Positions 7,055 through 16,608 of a DNA stretch of 17,492 nt are shown here, in pieces; the first letter of the stretch is position 1, and each line of letters begins with the position of its first letter. Position numbers and translations under genes: made by a program. The stretch is from NCBI GenBank assembly GCA_033763355.1, contig JANRKT010000280.1, positions 1 through 17,492 on the forward strand, in the 5' to 3' direction. The notes under the pieces were generated by a model that ran no database searches, was not told the origin of the DNA, and worked only from the letters and a program-made list of their open reading frames with translations. Origin of the DNA: JANRKT01 sp033763355. Its GTDB lineage: Bacteria; Bacteroidota; Bacteroidia; Chitinophagales; Chitinophagaceae.

Positions 7055-9040
7055 TTACTGCCTGAAATAAATAATACAGGAAGAAGGCGCTATTTTAATA
7101 ACAGGTGTTGCAGCAACCTGCGGAACTTTGGTGATTTTATTATTTATAACAAAACTTTTCCATGTTCCCTCGGGCAATTTTATCTGCTGCGCTTTCATGC
7201 TCCCGTTAAATGCCACAAAAATTTTCTTCCAGCTGTCTTTTACAGCTTCGCCGTTAATGCTGTAGCCAATTAATCCCTGGGGCAGGTTCTCTGCAAACTG
7301 CAAGTGCTTTGCTATTTCTCCTGCTGTTGTAAGCCTGAAAGCAGGATGCTGTTTGCGCATTTGTATCAATGCCTTTACATAATCAAATACATCTTTGTTT
7401 TTTGTCTTAAGGTTCCAGTCAATGGCATTGATGGCATCGCCGGATTTAAAAGAATTTTCATCTCCTTTTTTGGTGCGCAAAAATTCAGTGCCTGCATGTA
7501 AAAAAGAAATGCCCTGTGATGTGAGCACCATACTTAACGCCAGCTTGTGCATTTCTTTTCTTTGCGCCTCAGTTGTATTTTTGGCAGAGATGGCAAGCTT
7601 ATCCCACAACACATGGTTATCGTGGCATTCGCAATAAGTTACTGTTTGATGGGGCGCCTGTGCATACGGCTCCCTTGAATAATTGACCGCATTGTAATTT
7701 ACCTGCGGGTGTTTGCATGCAGCAGCAATACCAAACTTTATACTTTCTTCCATTCCCGGTTTACCGCTTGCAAACCCTTTATCGGAATGTTCAAATACGC
7801 TTCCTTTTATTCCGTCGCGTATATCATCACTGAACACGGCAATCCTGTCAAGCCGGTAAGCGTTTTTCTTCAATGCCCTTTCTGAATCAGGAAGGGGGCT
7901 TGTGCCGGCAGTCCATCCTTCGCCATACAATAAAATATCGGGTTTCAACTCATGCAGTTCTTTTGAAATGAGGTTCATGGTTTCAATGTCATGCACCCCC
8001 ATCAGGTCGAAACGGAAACCATCAATGTGGTACTCCTTTACCCAATACTTCAATGATTCAAGCATGAACTTGCGCATCATCGGCCTTTCACTTGCTGTTT
8101 CATTACCGCAGGCAGTGGCGTCAGAAAAAGAGCCATCTGCTTTCTGGCGGTAATAATAACCGGGTACCAGTTGATTAAAATAAGAATCTTCTGTGAGCAT
8201 GGTATGGTTATACACTACATCCATCACCACACGCAAGCCGTTTTTATGAAAAGCCTGAACGAGTTGTTTGAATTCTTTTATCCTGCTTACGCCATCTTCA
8301 GCATTAGTAGCATAAGAACCTTCGGGCACATTGTAATTAAGCGGATCGTAACCCCAGTTGTATTGCGGCGTATTGGGCTGCGATTCATCCACGCTGTAAA
8401 AATCGTATGATGGTAAAAGGTGAACATGGGTTACGCCCAGTTCTTTTAAATGGTCCAGGCCCGTTGTTAACCCGCCTGCATTCTTCTTGCCTGTTTCGCA
8501 TAAACCCAAAAACTTCCCTTTGCTTTTTATGCCTGAATTCTGGTGTATGCTTGCATCCCTTACATGCAGCTCGTAAACCAAAGCGTCTGTTTTATTCTTA
8601 AAAGCGGGGCTTTTATCATTCTCCCATCCGGGCGGATCGGTTTGTCTTAAATCAACAATCATTGCCCTTTTGCCGTTTACCCCAACGCTTTTTGCATAGG
8701 GGTCGGGCACTTCATTCATCCATTTGCCATTAACCAGTGTTTTAAAAACATAAAACCGCCCTTTGGGCTCTCCGGCAATCACGGCAAACCATGTACCTTC
8801 CTCTGCCTTTTGCATTTCAACAGCCTGAACAGGTACCCCGCCGGTACCCTCATTATAAAACAACAACTGCACTTCACTTGCAGAAGGCGCCCATATCCTG
8901 AAAGCTGAAACCTGCGGCGTATAGGTAAGGCCGAGGTCTGCACCTGTATAAACGGGATAGGCATTGTAGTTTTCTTTTTGTGCTCTGGCAGCCATTAGCA
9001 TATTATTCAGTACAGCAATCAGTATTAAAGCCTTCTTCAT
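7055..9040 (-). CDS. pulA: Exported type I pullulanase (GH13, alpha-1,6 debranching)
   Basis: I use ATG 9040 as start because it begins a clean signal peptide (MKKALILIAVL, cut after ARA at about residue 20). The three codons upstream start with TTG. The 661-residue product has an N-terminal CBM48-like module (about 35-125, with FRIWAPSASEVQLLFY) and a GH13 barrel. The type I pullulanase signature YNWGYDP is at about 227-233. Other GH13 motifs are DVVYNH (274-279), DGFRFDLMG with nucleophile Asp345, LLYGEGW with acid/base Glu374, and ECHDNH with transition-state Asp474. A C-terminal beta domain ends near SCIIYFRQ. The enzyme hydrolyses alpha-1,6 branch points of pullulan, starch or glycogen-derived dextrins, here outside the cytoplasm. 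No other amylolytic gene is adjacent. Confidence 0.96.
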   Translation of the reverse strand: MKKALILIAVLNNMLMAARAQKENYNAYPVYTGADLGLTYTPQVSAFRIWAPSASEVQLLFYNEGTGGVPVQAVEMQKAEEGTWFAVIAGEPKGRFYVFKTLVNGKWMNEVPDPYAKSVGVNGKRAMIVDLRQTDPPGWENDKSPAFKNKTDALVYELHVRDASIHQNSGIKSKGKFLGLCETGKKNAGGLTTGLDHLKELGVTHVHLLPSYDFYSVDESQPNTPQYNWGYDPLNYNVPEGSYATNAEDGVSRIKEFKQLVQAFHKNGLRVVMDVVYNHTMLTEDSYFNQLVPGYYYRQKADGSFSDATACGNETASERPMMRKFMLESLKYWVKEYHIDGFRFDLMGVHDIETMNLISKELHELKPDILLYGEGWTAGTSPLPDSERALKKNAYRLDRIAVFSDDIRDGIKGSVFEHSDKGFASGKPGMEESIKFGIAAACKHPQVNYNAVNYSREPYAQAPHQTVTYCECHDNHVLWDKLAISAKNTTEAQRKEMHKLALSMVLTSQGISFLHAGTEFLRTKKGDENSFKSGDAINAIDWNLKTKNKDVFDYVKALIQMRKQHPAFRLTTAGEIAKHLQFAENLPQGLIGYSINGEAVKDSWKKIFVAFNGSMKAQQIKLPEGTWKSFVINNKITKVPQVAATPVIKIAPSSCIIYFRQ

Positions 9041-9058
9041 AAGAAGCAATCTAAAAAT

Positions 9059-9066
9059 TAAAGATA
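9059..9066 (-). promoter_or_regulatory. Possible -7 box of the pullulanase gene
   Basis: TATCTTTA on the minus strand matches TAnnTTTG in all but the last base and lies about 19 nt before ATG 9040. No convincing -33 TTG is seen at the right distance, so this is weak. Confidence 0.22.
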
Positions 9067-9222
9067 GCAGGAAATTAAATTATAAGTAGTGATCATGAAA
9101 TCTGATTCGCTAAAATATGATACAAATACCAATCAGGCACAGATACTTGCTATAAAGTCTCAAATCAACCAGACATAAAATTATATAGCACTTGTTTCCG
9201 GATGTAAGGAGCCGCATTAACC

Positions 9223-12200
9223 TTATTTTGCTATGACAATTAAGCGATCTGCTTTTCGTTTTCCGTCTGAAATATGCAGTATGTATATGCCATTCGCTAA
9301 TTTTCCCAGGTTCAATTCGATAGTTGCTTCCTGATTTTTACGTGCAACAATTAATCTTCCGTAAATATCCTTTATCTCGATAGTAACCGGTTTTAATGGC
9401 CTGTTGTCAAATTGTATATTCAAGTTGCCTTTTGAAGGAACGGGAAAGACTTTAATTTTGACTCCATTCAAGTTTAAATCCCTTACTGCTGTAAATACGT
9501 AACTAAAATCAACTGAAAAAATACTGCACCCTGAAGTATTTGTTACTCTTACTTTATAAACGCCATTTGAAAGGGGCTTATAATATCTGTTTGTTGCTCC
9601 TGCAATTATTACGTTTCCATTATACCATTGGTACGCATCAGCAAAACTTGATATTAAGGAATCACCTGATTGTGTAACTACCGGAATAGCAGGAATATCT
9701 TTATAACTGACTTGCAAAGAACCTGAGGCACTATCACAACCTTGTCCGTTACTTACTTTAACATAATAGGCCCCATCTTGCACAACCCTCAAAGTTGATT
9801 GAATGGCCCCTGGTATTTGTGCATTATTCCTGAACCATTGATATTTGTAGCTATTGATTTGAGGCGCTTTTAATTCGATCGTATCTCCGGGACACAGTCC
9901 ATTGATTGAAGAAGCATTAATGATATTCGCCGGCGGAATATTAATAATTTCAAATGGTGATGAGGGCAATGTTGTATCGGAAGGATTTGTTGCTATAACC
10001 CTTATAGTATATTTCCTCCCGCAAGGCAGGTTTTCAGGAATTAATACTTTAAGGGACAAAGTTTCTGCATTTGACGAAATTGTATCTAGATCAATTGTCA
10101 AAACACCCTCTGAACTCTGCGGCTGATTAAAATTGCCGGTCGAATCACTCAGCTGAATAATATAGTCATTCGGCAAATTAATATTCCGATTAAAAGAAAA
10201 ACTGATTAAAATACTGTCACTTCCCCTTATAGAAGCGACTCCTCCAATATCCACCGGAGCTTTATTAAAAGTTACATTAACCGGATCTGATATTGCTTTG
10301 CAACCCATATTACCTGTTACCTGAATCTGATATAATGCATTTGAAACCGGCAGATAATAGTTCTTGGTTGCGCCAGCTATTACGGTATTATCTTTAATCC
10401 ATTGAAATTGATTGTATGAAGAGTTGTACACACATTTTAGTGTGTCCCCAATTCTGTCAAATGAAGGCTTTGGCAGGGAACCAAATTGAATATTAATAGT
10501 ATCGTAAACAGAAAAATTACATTGCGTAACTTTTACCCAATAAGTTCCACTTTGATTAACTACAATAGACTTAGATGTGGCGCCAGTTGACCACAAATAT
10601 GTAAGTCCGTTATATAATCCCCCATTAGAAATTCCCGAGTGAAGCGCAAAAGATGCACCACAAACTGTTGTATCATGCCCGAGGTTTGGCTTAAACCACT
10701 GTTTTACATTAACTATTTTATTTACACTATCCTTCAATCCCTGTGAATTGCTAACAATAAGTTTTACATTATATATTCCGGGAGTGCTGTAATTACATGA
10801 CGGGTTTTTTAGAATGCTTGTTTGGCCATTTCCAAAATTCCACAAGTAAGAATTAGATGCGGAAGTGTTTGCATAGGACTCTAAAGCGTAAAATTTAAAT
10901 TCTTGTCCGCAATTATTTACATAAATATTTCTATGGTAGTAAAAATCAGAAAGCAGGCTAATCTGATCTTTCCTGAACACAAAGTCATCTGAATTTAAGA
11001 TTAAGGAATCGCTTCTTTTCAGTACAACTTTATATACAGCTTCAATATTATTTGTATTCAATGTTTGCTGATTAGCGCCGGATATCGCCAGATTATTTCT
11101 GTACCATTGAATATTGTAGGTAAAATATGGTGGCGGGAAAGCCATCAATATACTGTCTTTACGTGTAATAACAGGTCTTGTTGTATCTTTTAGCATTATC
11201 CTGTGCCTGCCCGATTTGGGTTTATTGCAAAAAGGGAAACCACTGCCGTTCCACTGTCGTACAAAAAGGAAATCAGAAGGCCGCGATACTGTTCCGGGAG
11301 TCTCAACTGGCTCAATCAGCTGTGCGGGTTGCCCTGGAATTATTGCATATACGAGGGGCGGCGGCGGGACCGGATCATTAATAAAAATAGTTGTATCACC
11401 AGGTACCCATCTTAAATACGGAAGAGAATCGTATTCTATTTTAATGGTATCATAAGCTTTATAATTTCCATAATCCACTATTACAGAATGTACGCCTATC
11501 CCGATTTCTTTTATCCTTGTAGTATCTCCGCCAGGACTCCACAAATAACTCCTGGCAATTCCTGCGTCAGCCTTTACACGCTGCGAGCTGTCACAAAAAG
11601 TAGTGTCATTACTGAGATTAAGCCCAATCTTCTGAACGCTCCCCACGCTTTTTTTACAATACTGGTTTTTAATCACTTCACACCTTACTATAAATGTGCC
11701 TTCCGTTGCATACCTGTGAACAGGATTAAGTTCTGTCGAATAGCTGCTGTCCCCAAAATCCCATTTTATAGATTGTATCTCTGTTTGATTGCTCGTATTG
11801 TTAGTAAACCGGACTTTTCGGGCATCAGATGAATCCGTAGTCATATCAAAAGATGCTGACACGGTGCAAGGAACGTAATTCTCAACTTTTACGTTTCGGC
11901 AATAGAGTCTTGAAAGATCTTCTCCCGCCTTTTTATAAATTATACAGGCTGTGAACGTTCCATTACTTTGATAATCATGATGCCCCGAGTTAAAAGATAC
12001 ACCACCCTGACCCGAACCATCCCCGAAATCCCAACTTGTTTGATACAGTTGACTGCCTATACCACCATGAACAGAAGCACGTAACTGAATGCGGCCAGGA
12101 AAAGAATCAGCAAACCATGTAAAATTAATTGGCATTCCGTTTATATCGCCAGGATAAATCAATGGGACAGATTTCTCCAGCGAATCAGTACAATGATTAA

Positions 12201-14271
12201 TTGAGTCCTCTACAATGTGCCGGATTTTTCTAACAGTTGAATCAAGATGATAAATTTTTTGATTCCTCGCTAAGGAAAATATATCAGGCTTATAGATAAG
12301 CGGGACATATGTTTTCGGGATTGACGGCAAATATCCGCTAATTATCCTTTGAAGGTTATCAAAAACCCAGGTGTGCTTTTTACTTGCCATGTTCTCAGAC
12401 GGCAATGCAGTTACTATAATACCGTCCCCAGTTTCTGACACAGCAAAAAAATTTCCAGCGTGAAAATCCCTTTCGCAAGAAGGGGTCAACTGTATTGCGA
12501 CAGACTTGCAATCCGTTTTTATACAACCATCATAAAACTCAATGCGAAGGCACACATTATAATTTCCGGAATTACTATATTCGTGTACTGTATTTAGATT
12601 CGAAGAGTCAATAGCTGAACCATCTCCATAATTCCATTTTACTTTTATAAAATATCCGTAGTTATCAGCAGATCCCCTAAAAACAACTTTATTTTTAAAA
12701 ACAGAATCTACCTGATACTGCATTGTTACCTGTTGTTCGCATTTGTAAAGCTTGGTAATTTCTATATGCTTTACTTCGCTCAAAATACAGCCTTCAACAT
12801 TATTTACAATTGTATGTGTTATTGTATAACTTCCTTTTGCCGAATACTGGTGTGTAACATTGTATTTCAAACTATCCTTAGCGCCATCTCCAAAATCCCA
12901 ATAGTGTTTTATATAATTCCACTGCGAATCAACCGCAACTAATTTCACTGTACTTGTATCAGCTATATATGTAAAGCCGGCGATACACCTGTTTGCGGCA
13001 GGCCGTGTATCAATAACCCGCATTGCAGTATCCATTTTGCTTCCATTCGAAGCAACCAACATTATAGTGTCCCTCGAACGCGGAATAGCCGCATAAGAAG
13101 CATTATAAGAGGTTGAAATAATTTGGTTATTTCTGTACCATTTAAATGTGTTGGAGGCAGCTGAATAATTATAAAGTTTGACATTTCCAGTCGTAACCAA
13201 TTCAGAGGTATCGCTGTCAAAATATGCCCTTGGCAGGGTGTTTCCTCCCCCGTTGGTTGTTTTGATTAGATAATGCCTGCCTCCTCCAGCCCAACCTATG
13301 TTATTATTCAGCCAGAACATTGATCTATAAAATCCAAAATATTCAAATGGGATAACGCTCCCATCCATTGGCTCCCAGGAGTTCCCTCCATCTGTTGTTT
13401 TAAAGACTGCATCACTAACGGCATACCCTGTGGTTTCGCTGACGAAATGAAGTTTTTCTGTAAAAAGATTATTTACTCCATCTCTCGTTTTAAGCTGCCA
13501 GTTTATGCCTCCATCCCCTGTTTTGTAGATCAGTCCATTTTGAGTGCTTAGGTAACCAATATCAGTATTATAAAAATTTAGTGCTGAAATCCCGGATGGT
13601 ATATTTGTAATTTCCAGCCATGATACCCCTCCATCTGTTGTTTTCAGTATTTTACTCGGAGTAACCACATAACCGGTTAAATCTGATATGAAATCAATAA
13701 GATAAAAGCCTGAACCAGGGTCAATTCTTACAGGAGTCCAGGATTTGCCAGCATCCTGAGTTTTGACAATCATATCGCGATGTATTGCATAGCCGGTAGA
13801 AACAGAGGGGAAGTCACAGGCAACAAAGCCCTCATCAAAAAGCAACGATGTATCAGGATTCGTCCAATTATACCCAAAAACTGACTTCCATGACACTCCT
13901 GCATTTTCTGTGTAAAGGATAACTTTTTTTGAAAAAATACTCCCAAATACAAGAATGTGATTTCTGTCCGTGGCATAAACTTGCCTGGGGGTAACAACAT
14001 TAATGTCTATCGGGACATCATCTATAAGACTAAAAAAAACTGTATCTTTCGTTACTCCGCTATTACTCGTATGAAATAACCGCAGTTCATCACTCAGGTA
14101 TCCTTCAGAACTATTATAAAAATGAATGCTTTTTATTACCCGTTCAGAATCCGAGGCATTTTGGCTTAAAGTGTTCCACTGTGCTTCCAATGTCTGGGAA
14201 ACAAATGTTGAAATGCACAGTAAGCATAACAGATAAATACGATAAGCAGAAATAGGGGATGGAAAACACAT
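9223..14271 (-). CDS. Giant secreted PKD/Ig-like modular protein with YCF48-like repeats and T9SS sorting domain
   Basis: This 1682-residue protein starts with a signal peptide (LLCLLCISTFVSQTLEA, cut near residue 30). Residues about 40-350 hold YCF48/BNR-type repeats marked by TENAGVSW (121), TQDAGKSW (171), TTDGGVSW (211), TGDGGINW (251), TTDGGNSW (292) and a degenerate TTNGGGNT (338), about 40 residues apart. Five PKD-like domains follow, shown by WDFGDG (458), WNYGDG (546), WDFGDG (747), WDFGDS (837) and WNFGNG (1144). Ig-like modules with QWYRNN, QWIKDN, QWFRNN and QWYNGN motifs lie near 1055, 1290, 1478 and 1548. The last 80 residues (VFPVPSKGNLNIQF to KADRLIVIAK) form a type A T9SS C-terminal sorting domain. 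The protein should therefore cross the outer membrane by T9SS and be surface-anchored or released. An adhesin or matrix role is inferred; no catalytic domain is visible. Confidence 0.94.
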   Translation of the reverse strand: MCFPSPISAYRIYLLCLLCISTFVSQTLEAQWNTLSQNASDSERVIKSIHFYNSSEGYLSDELRLFHTSNSGVTKDTVFFSLIDDVPIDINVVTPRQVYATDRNHILVFGSIFSKKVILYTENAGVSWKSVFGYNWTNPDTSLLFDEGFVACDFPSVSTGYAIHRDMIVKTQDAGKSWTPVRIDPGSGFYLIDFISDLTGYVVTPSKILKTTDGGVSWLEITNIPSGISALNFYNTDIGYLSTQNGLIYKTGDGGINWQLKTRDGVNNLFTEKLHFVSETTGYAVSDAVFKTTDGGNSWEPMDGSVIPFEYFGFYRSMFWLNNNIGWAGGGRHYLIKTTNGGGNTLPRAYFDSDTSELVTTGNVKLYNYSAASNTFKWYRNNQIISTSYNASYAAIPRSRDTIMLVASNGSKMDTAMRVIDTRPAANRCIAGFTYIADTSTVKLVAVDSQWNYIKHYWDFGDGAKDSLKYNVTHQYSAKGSYTITHTIVNNVEGCILSEVKHIEITKLYKCEQQVTMQYQVDSVFKNKVVFRGSADNYGYFIKVKWNYGDGSAIDSSNLNTVHEYSNSGNYNVCLRIEFYDGCIKTDCKSVAIQLTPSCERDFHAGNFFAVSETGDGIIVTALPSENMASKKHTWVFDNLQRIISGYLPSIPKTYVPLIYKPDIFSLARNQKIYHLDSTVRKIRHIVEDSINHCTDSLEKSVPLIYPGDINGMPINFTWFADSFPGRIQLRASVHGGIGSQLYQTSWDFGDGSGQGGVSFNSGHHDYQSNGTFTACIIYKKAGEDLSRLYCRNVKVENYVPCTVSASFDMTTDSSDARKVRFTNNTSNQTEIQSIKWDFGDSSYSTELNPVHRYATEGTFIVRCEVIKNQYCKKSVGSVQKIGLNLSNDTTFCDSSQRVKADAGIARSYLWSPGGDTTRIKEIGIGVHSVIVDYGNYKAYDTIKIEYDSLPYLRWVPGDTTIFINDPVPPPPLVYAIIPGQPAQLIEPVETPGTVSRPSDFLFVRQWNGSGFPFCNKPKSGRHRIMLKDTTRPVITRKDSILMAFPPPYFTYNIQWYRNNLAISGANQQTLNTNNIEAVYKVVLKRSDSLILNSDDFVFRKDQISLLSDFYYHRNIYVNNCGQEFKFYALESYANTSASNSYLWNFGNGQTSILKNPSCNYSTPGIYNVKLIVSNSQGLKDSVNKIVNVKQWFKPNLGHDTTVCGASFALHSGISNGGLYNGLTYLWSTGATSKSIVVNQSGTYWVKVTQCNFSVYDTINIQFGSLPKPSFDRIGDTLKCVYNSSYNQFQWIKDNTVIAGATKNYYLPVSNALYQIQVTGNMGCKAISDPVNVTFNKAPVDIGGVASIRGSDSILISFSFNRNINLPNDYIIQLSDSTGNFNQPQSSEGVLTIDLDTISSNAETLSLKVLIPENLPCGRKYTIRVIATNPSDTTLPSSPFEIINIPPANIINASSINGLCPGDTIELKAPQINSYKYQWFRNNAQIPGAIQSTLRVVQDGAYYVKVSNGQGCDSASGSLQVSYKDIPAIPVVTQSGDSLISSFADAYQWYNGNVIIAGATNRYYKPLSNGVYKVRVTNTSGCSIFSVDFSYVFTAVRDLNLNGVKIKVFPVPSKGNLNIQFDNRPLKPVTIEIKDIYGRLIVARKNQEATIELNLGKLANGIYILHISDGKRKADRLIVIAK

Positions 14272-14468
14272 AAAAATGGGCGCTTAGGGTTAACAACAGG
14301 TTGTAAAATAAGGAGCAAATACAAGAAATCAAAATATTCGTATTTTTTAGACAGACTAAGTGCAAGTTCCAGAACAATTCATGAAACTTTAATCCAAGAA
14401 AGAAAATTTATTTTAATAGATAAAAACTTATTAACAGAATTAATAGCATTTAACTTAATCATTTATGT
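14272..14468. other. AT-rich divergent intergenic region
   Basis: This 197-bp, very AT-rich stretch separates the divergent starts of the T9SS protein and the sialate O-acetylesterase and must contain both promoters. TAGCATTTA (about 14446-14454, plus strand) faintly resembles a -7 box. I see no clear match to the full consensus and no repeat or RNA. Confidence 0.3.
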
Positions 14469-15881
14469 ATGAGCAGATTTGTAATGATTTTACTTTTAAA
14501 CATCGTGGCATGTTCTCAAAGTTTCGCCGACATCCGCCTCCCCTCGGTAATTTCAAACAATATGGTACTGCAACAACAGTCGGAAGTTAAGTTATGGGGA
14601 TGGTCGGCGCCTGCAGAGAAAATTTATGTTACCACATCATGGAATAATAAAACAGATTCCACTGTAGCTACAAGGGATGCCAACTGGCAAATCAGCATCA
14701 GCACACCCCGGGCAGGCGGGCCTTATACCATTACATTAAAAGGATACAATACCATCATTCTTGATAATGTGCTCATCGGCGAAGTATGGGTTTGTTCAGG
14801 CCAGTCGAATATGGAATGGAGTTATTACAACGGGCTGCAGGATATAAAAGCAGAACTGCCTTCCTGCTACAACAGCAACATCCGTTTTTTCCATATTCCC
14901 AAAACCACGTCTTTATATCCGCAGGATAATTGTGAAGGCAAATGGGTGGTATGTGATTCCAATACATTAAAAGGTTTCAGCGCTGTGGGCTATTTTTTTG
15001 GAAAGAAAATAAACCAGCAACTGAATGTACCCGTAGGGCTGGTCAATGCAAGCTGGGGTGGGACACCAGCCGAAGTATGGGCGCCTGCTGAAGTGGTGAA
15101 TAATGATCCGCAACTGAAAGAAGCCGCTGCCAAACTGCAGCCTTTTAACTGGTGGCCTTATTTGCCCGGGTATGCATACAATGCCATGATTGCCCCCCTT
15201 ACAAATCACCAGGTTGCCGGCGCAATATGGTACCAGGGTGAAAGCAATACCGGCACCAGTTCAACTTACCAGCTTCTTTTTACAGGTATGATTGATGCAT
15301 GGAGAAAAGCATGGAAAAAAGAATTTCCTTTTTATTATGTGCAGATAGCGCCGTTTACTTATGGCAATAAACACATCTCTGCATTGCTGCGTGAAGCGCA
15401 AACTGCCAGTTTATCTTTTCCCAAAACAGGTATGGTGGTTGTAACAGACCTTGTTGATAATGTAAAAGACATTCATCCGCAAAACAAACATGATGTGGGT
15501 TACCGCCTCGCCAACTGGGCACTGGCGGAAACTTACCGGCAGGGCGGCCTTGTTTATAAAAGCCCCACATTTAAGAACATCGTGGTTAAAGACGATAAAG
15601 CAACCATTTATTTTAATGACGCCCCGAATGGTTTTATGCTGAAGGGAAATAAAGCGACAGCATTTTTTATTGCAGGAGACGACCGGCAATTTGTTCCTGC
15701 TGATGTAAAAATTGAAAAAGACCATATCGTTGTCAGCAGCAAAACAGTTAAAAACCCTGTTGCTGTAAGATATGCTTTCAGCAATACAGGCATTGGAAAT
15801 TTGTTCAGCAAAGAAGGTTTGCCGGTGTGCCCCTTCCGCACCGATGATTGGGAGGTGGATACGGGCAAAGAATCACAATAA
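14469..15881 (+). CDS. Sialate O-acetylesterase-like SGNH esterase, exported
   Basis: This 470-residue protein has an N-terminal signal, cut either after SFA (residue 20) or, because IVAC at 12-15 also fits a lipobox, at Cys15. The mature part opens with the family's DIRLPSVISNNMVLQQ. It contains the SGNH/SASA motifs: GEVWVCSGQSNMEW with nucleophile Ser113, NASWGGTPAEVW (193-204), IWYQGESN (253-260) and DIHPQNKHDVG with the catalytic Asp334-x-His336 pair. Members remove O-acetyl groups from sialic acids or, in many Bacteroidota, from plant polysaccharides such as acetylated xylan. The exact substrate is therefore open. Length is within the family's usual range. The lipoprotein gene follows 51 bp downstream on the same strand and could be co-transcribed. 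Confidence 0.93.
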   Translation: MSRFVMILLLNIVACSQSFADIRLPSVISNNMVLQQQSEVKLWGWSAPAEKIYVTTSWNNKTDSTVATRDANWQISISTPRAGGPYTITLKGYNTIILDNVLIGEVWVCSGQSNMEWSYYNGLQDIKAELPSCYNSNIRFFHIPKTTSLYPQDNCEGKWVVCDSNTLKGFSAVGYFFGKKINQQLNVPVGLVNASWGGTPAEVWAPAEVVNNDPQLKEAAAKLQPFNWWPYLPGYAYNAMIAPLTNHQVAGAIWYQGESNTGTSSTYQLLFTGMIDAWRKAWKKEFPFYYVQIAPFTYGNKHISALLREAQTASLSFPKTGMVVVTDLVDNVKDIHPQNKHDVGYRLANWALAETYRQGGLVYKSPTFKNIVVKDDKATIYFNDAPNGFMLKGNKATAFFIAGDDRQFVPADVKIEKDHIVVSSKTVKNPVAVRYAFSNTGIGNLFSKEGLPVCPFRTDDWEVDTGKESQ

Positions 15882-15932
15882 CCGGAAGCAACGTTTCTTT
15901 AACAGTGTGTGTCATTAGGGTAAATCCATGTG

Positions 15933-16370
15933 ATGAAAGGTATTTGGTTATTTATACTGACGGGCATTTTTTTTACTGCTGCATGTGAGAAAGCCCCTTT
16001 TGGAACAACAGATGTGGCATGCAGTTGCGCCCCGCCTCCTGATAGTGCAACCGTTACTGTTGATTACGGTAAAAAGGCAACCGTTTACAAGTGCTGCGAA
16101 AATGAAATCAATATTGCTTTTGCAAAAGTTTTACAAGATTCACGCTGCCCCACAGGCGTGGCATGCCCCTGGCAGGGTACTGCTATAATTGGCATTACAG
16201 TAAATGATGAAGACCTTATTACTGCAATTGAAATAAATAACCCCATCACAAAAAAAATACTGGGTATAAACTACAGCATTCAGTTGCTTGAGTTAAACCC
16301 TTATCCGGATTCTTCAGGGCCGGTTAATCCCAACGCATATAAAGCTAAGATCATGCTGAAAAAAGGCTGA
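15933..16370 (+). CDS. Small cysteine-rich lipoprotein of unknown function
   Basis: I prefer ATG 15933 over the GTG one codon upstream. The 145-residue product has a lipoprotein signal peptide with lipobox TAAC (Cys18). The mature part contains six further cysteines (residues 30, 32, 54, 55, 72, 78), which suggests disulfides in the periplasm or at the surface. The segment DSRCPTGVACPWQGTA (69-84) matches a pattern I recall from small Bacteroidota lipoproteins with 'DSRCPxxxxCxWxG'. Their function is unknown. It lies 51 bp after the esterase gene on the same strand, so an operon is possible. The extra CSC and CC pairs near the N-terminus are not part of the pattern I remember. Confidence 0.82.
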   Translation: MKGIWLFILTGIFFTAACEKAPFGTTDVACSCAPPPDSATVTVDYGKKATVYKCCENEINIAFAKVLQDSRCPTGVACPWQGTAIIGITVNDEDLITAIEINNPITKKILGINYSIQLLELNPYPDSSGPVNPNAYKAKIMLKKG

Positions 16371-16503
16371 TGCTGCTTTTGACAGACTACTTTTTATAAC
16401 ACGATTTCATAACCCCGGGTTTATCATCTCGAAGGAGCGGATCGAAGGTTATGTGCGCATGTGCCGCTATTACCTGATGCAGTTCTTTAAGGTTTGGGTA
16501 TGA
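16360..16503 (+). pseudogene. Possible orphan C-terminal gene fragment
   Basis: An open frame without a usable start reads RFHNPGFIISKERIEGYV and then RMCRYYLMQFFKVWV before TGA 16501-16503. Its amino-acid make-up and higher GC (CGG, CGC, ATC codons) look protein-like. It overlaps the end of the lipoprotein gene in another frame and has no ATG before the segment. I do not recognise the parent gene. It may be the tail of a lost gene or chance. Confidence 0.25.
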
Positions 16504-16543
16504 AAATAAAAAAGCCCAGCCACGCTCAACTCATTAGCCAGGC
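16503..16543 (-). terminator. Rho-independent terminator after the three-TM gene
   Basis: On the minus strand GCCTGGCT (16536-16543) can pair with GGCTGGGC (16514-16521) over 8 bp, three of them G-U. It is followed directly by TTTTTTATTTT (16503-16513). It lies about 65 bp beyond the stop of the minus-strand gene ending at 16609. On the plus strand the stem is weaker and lacks the T-tract. Confidence 0.55.
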
Positions 16544-16608
16544 CGCATACTTGAACTATTTTTATTTTTAATGATATACTTGCGCCAGAATGGGGGTAGA
16601 AGATGTCC

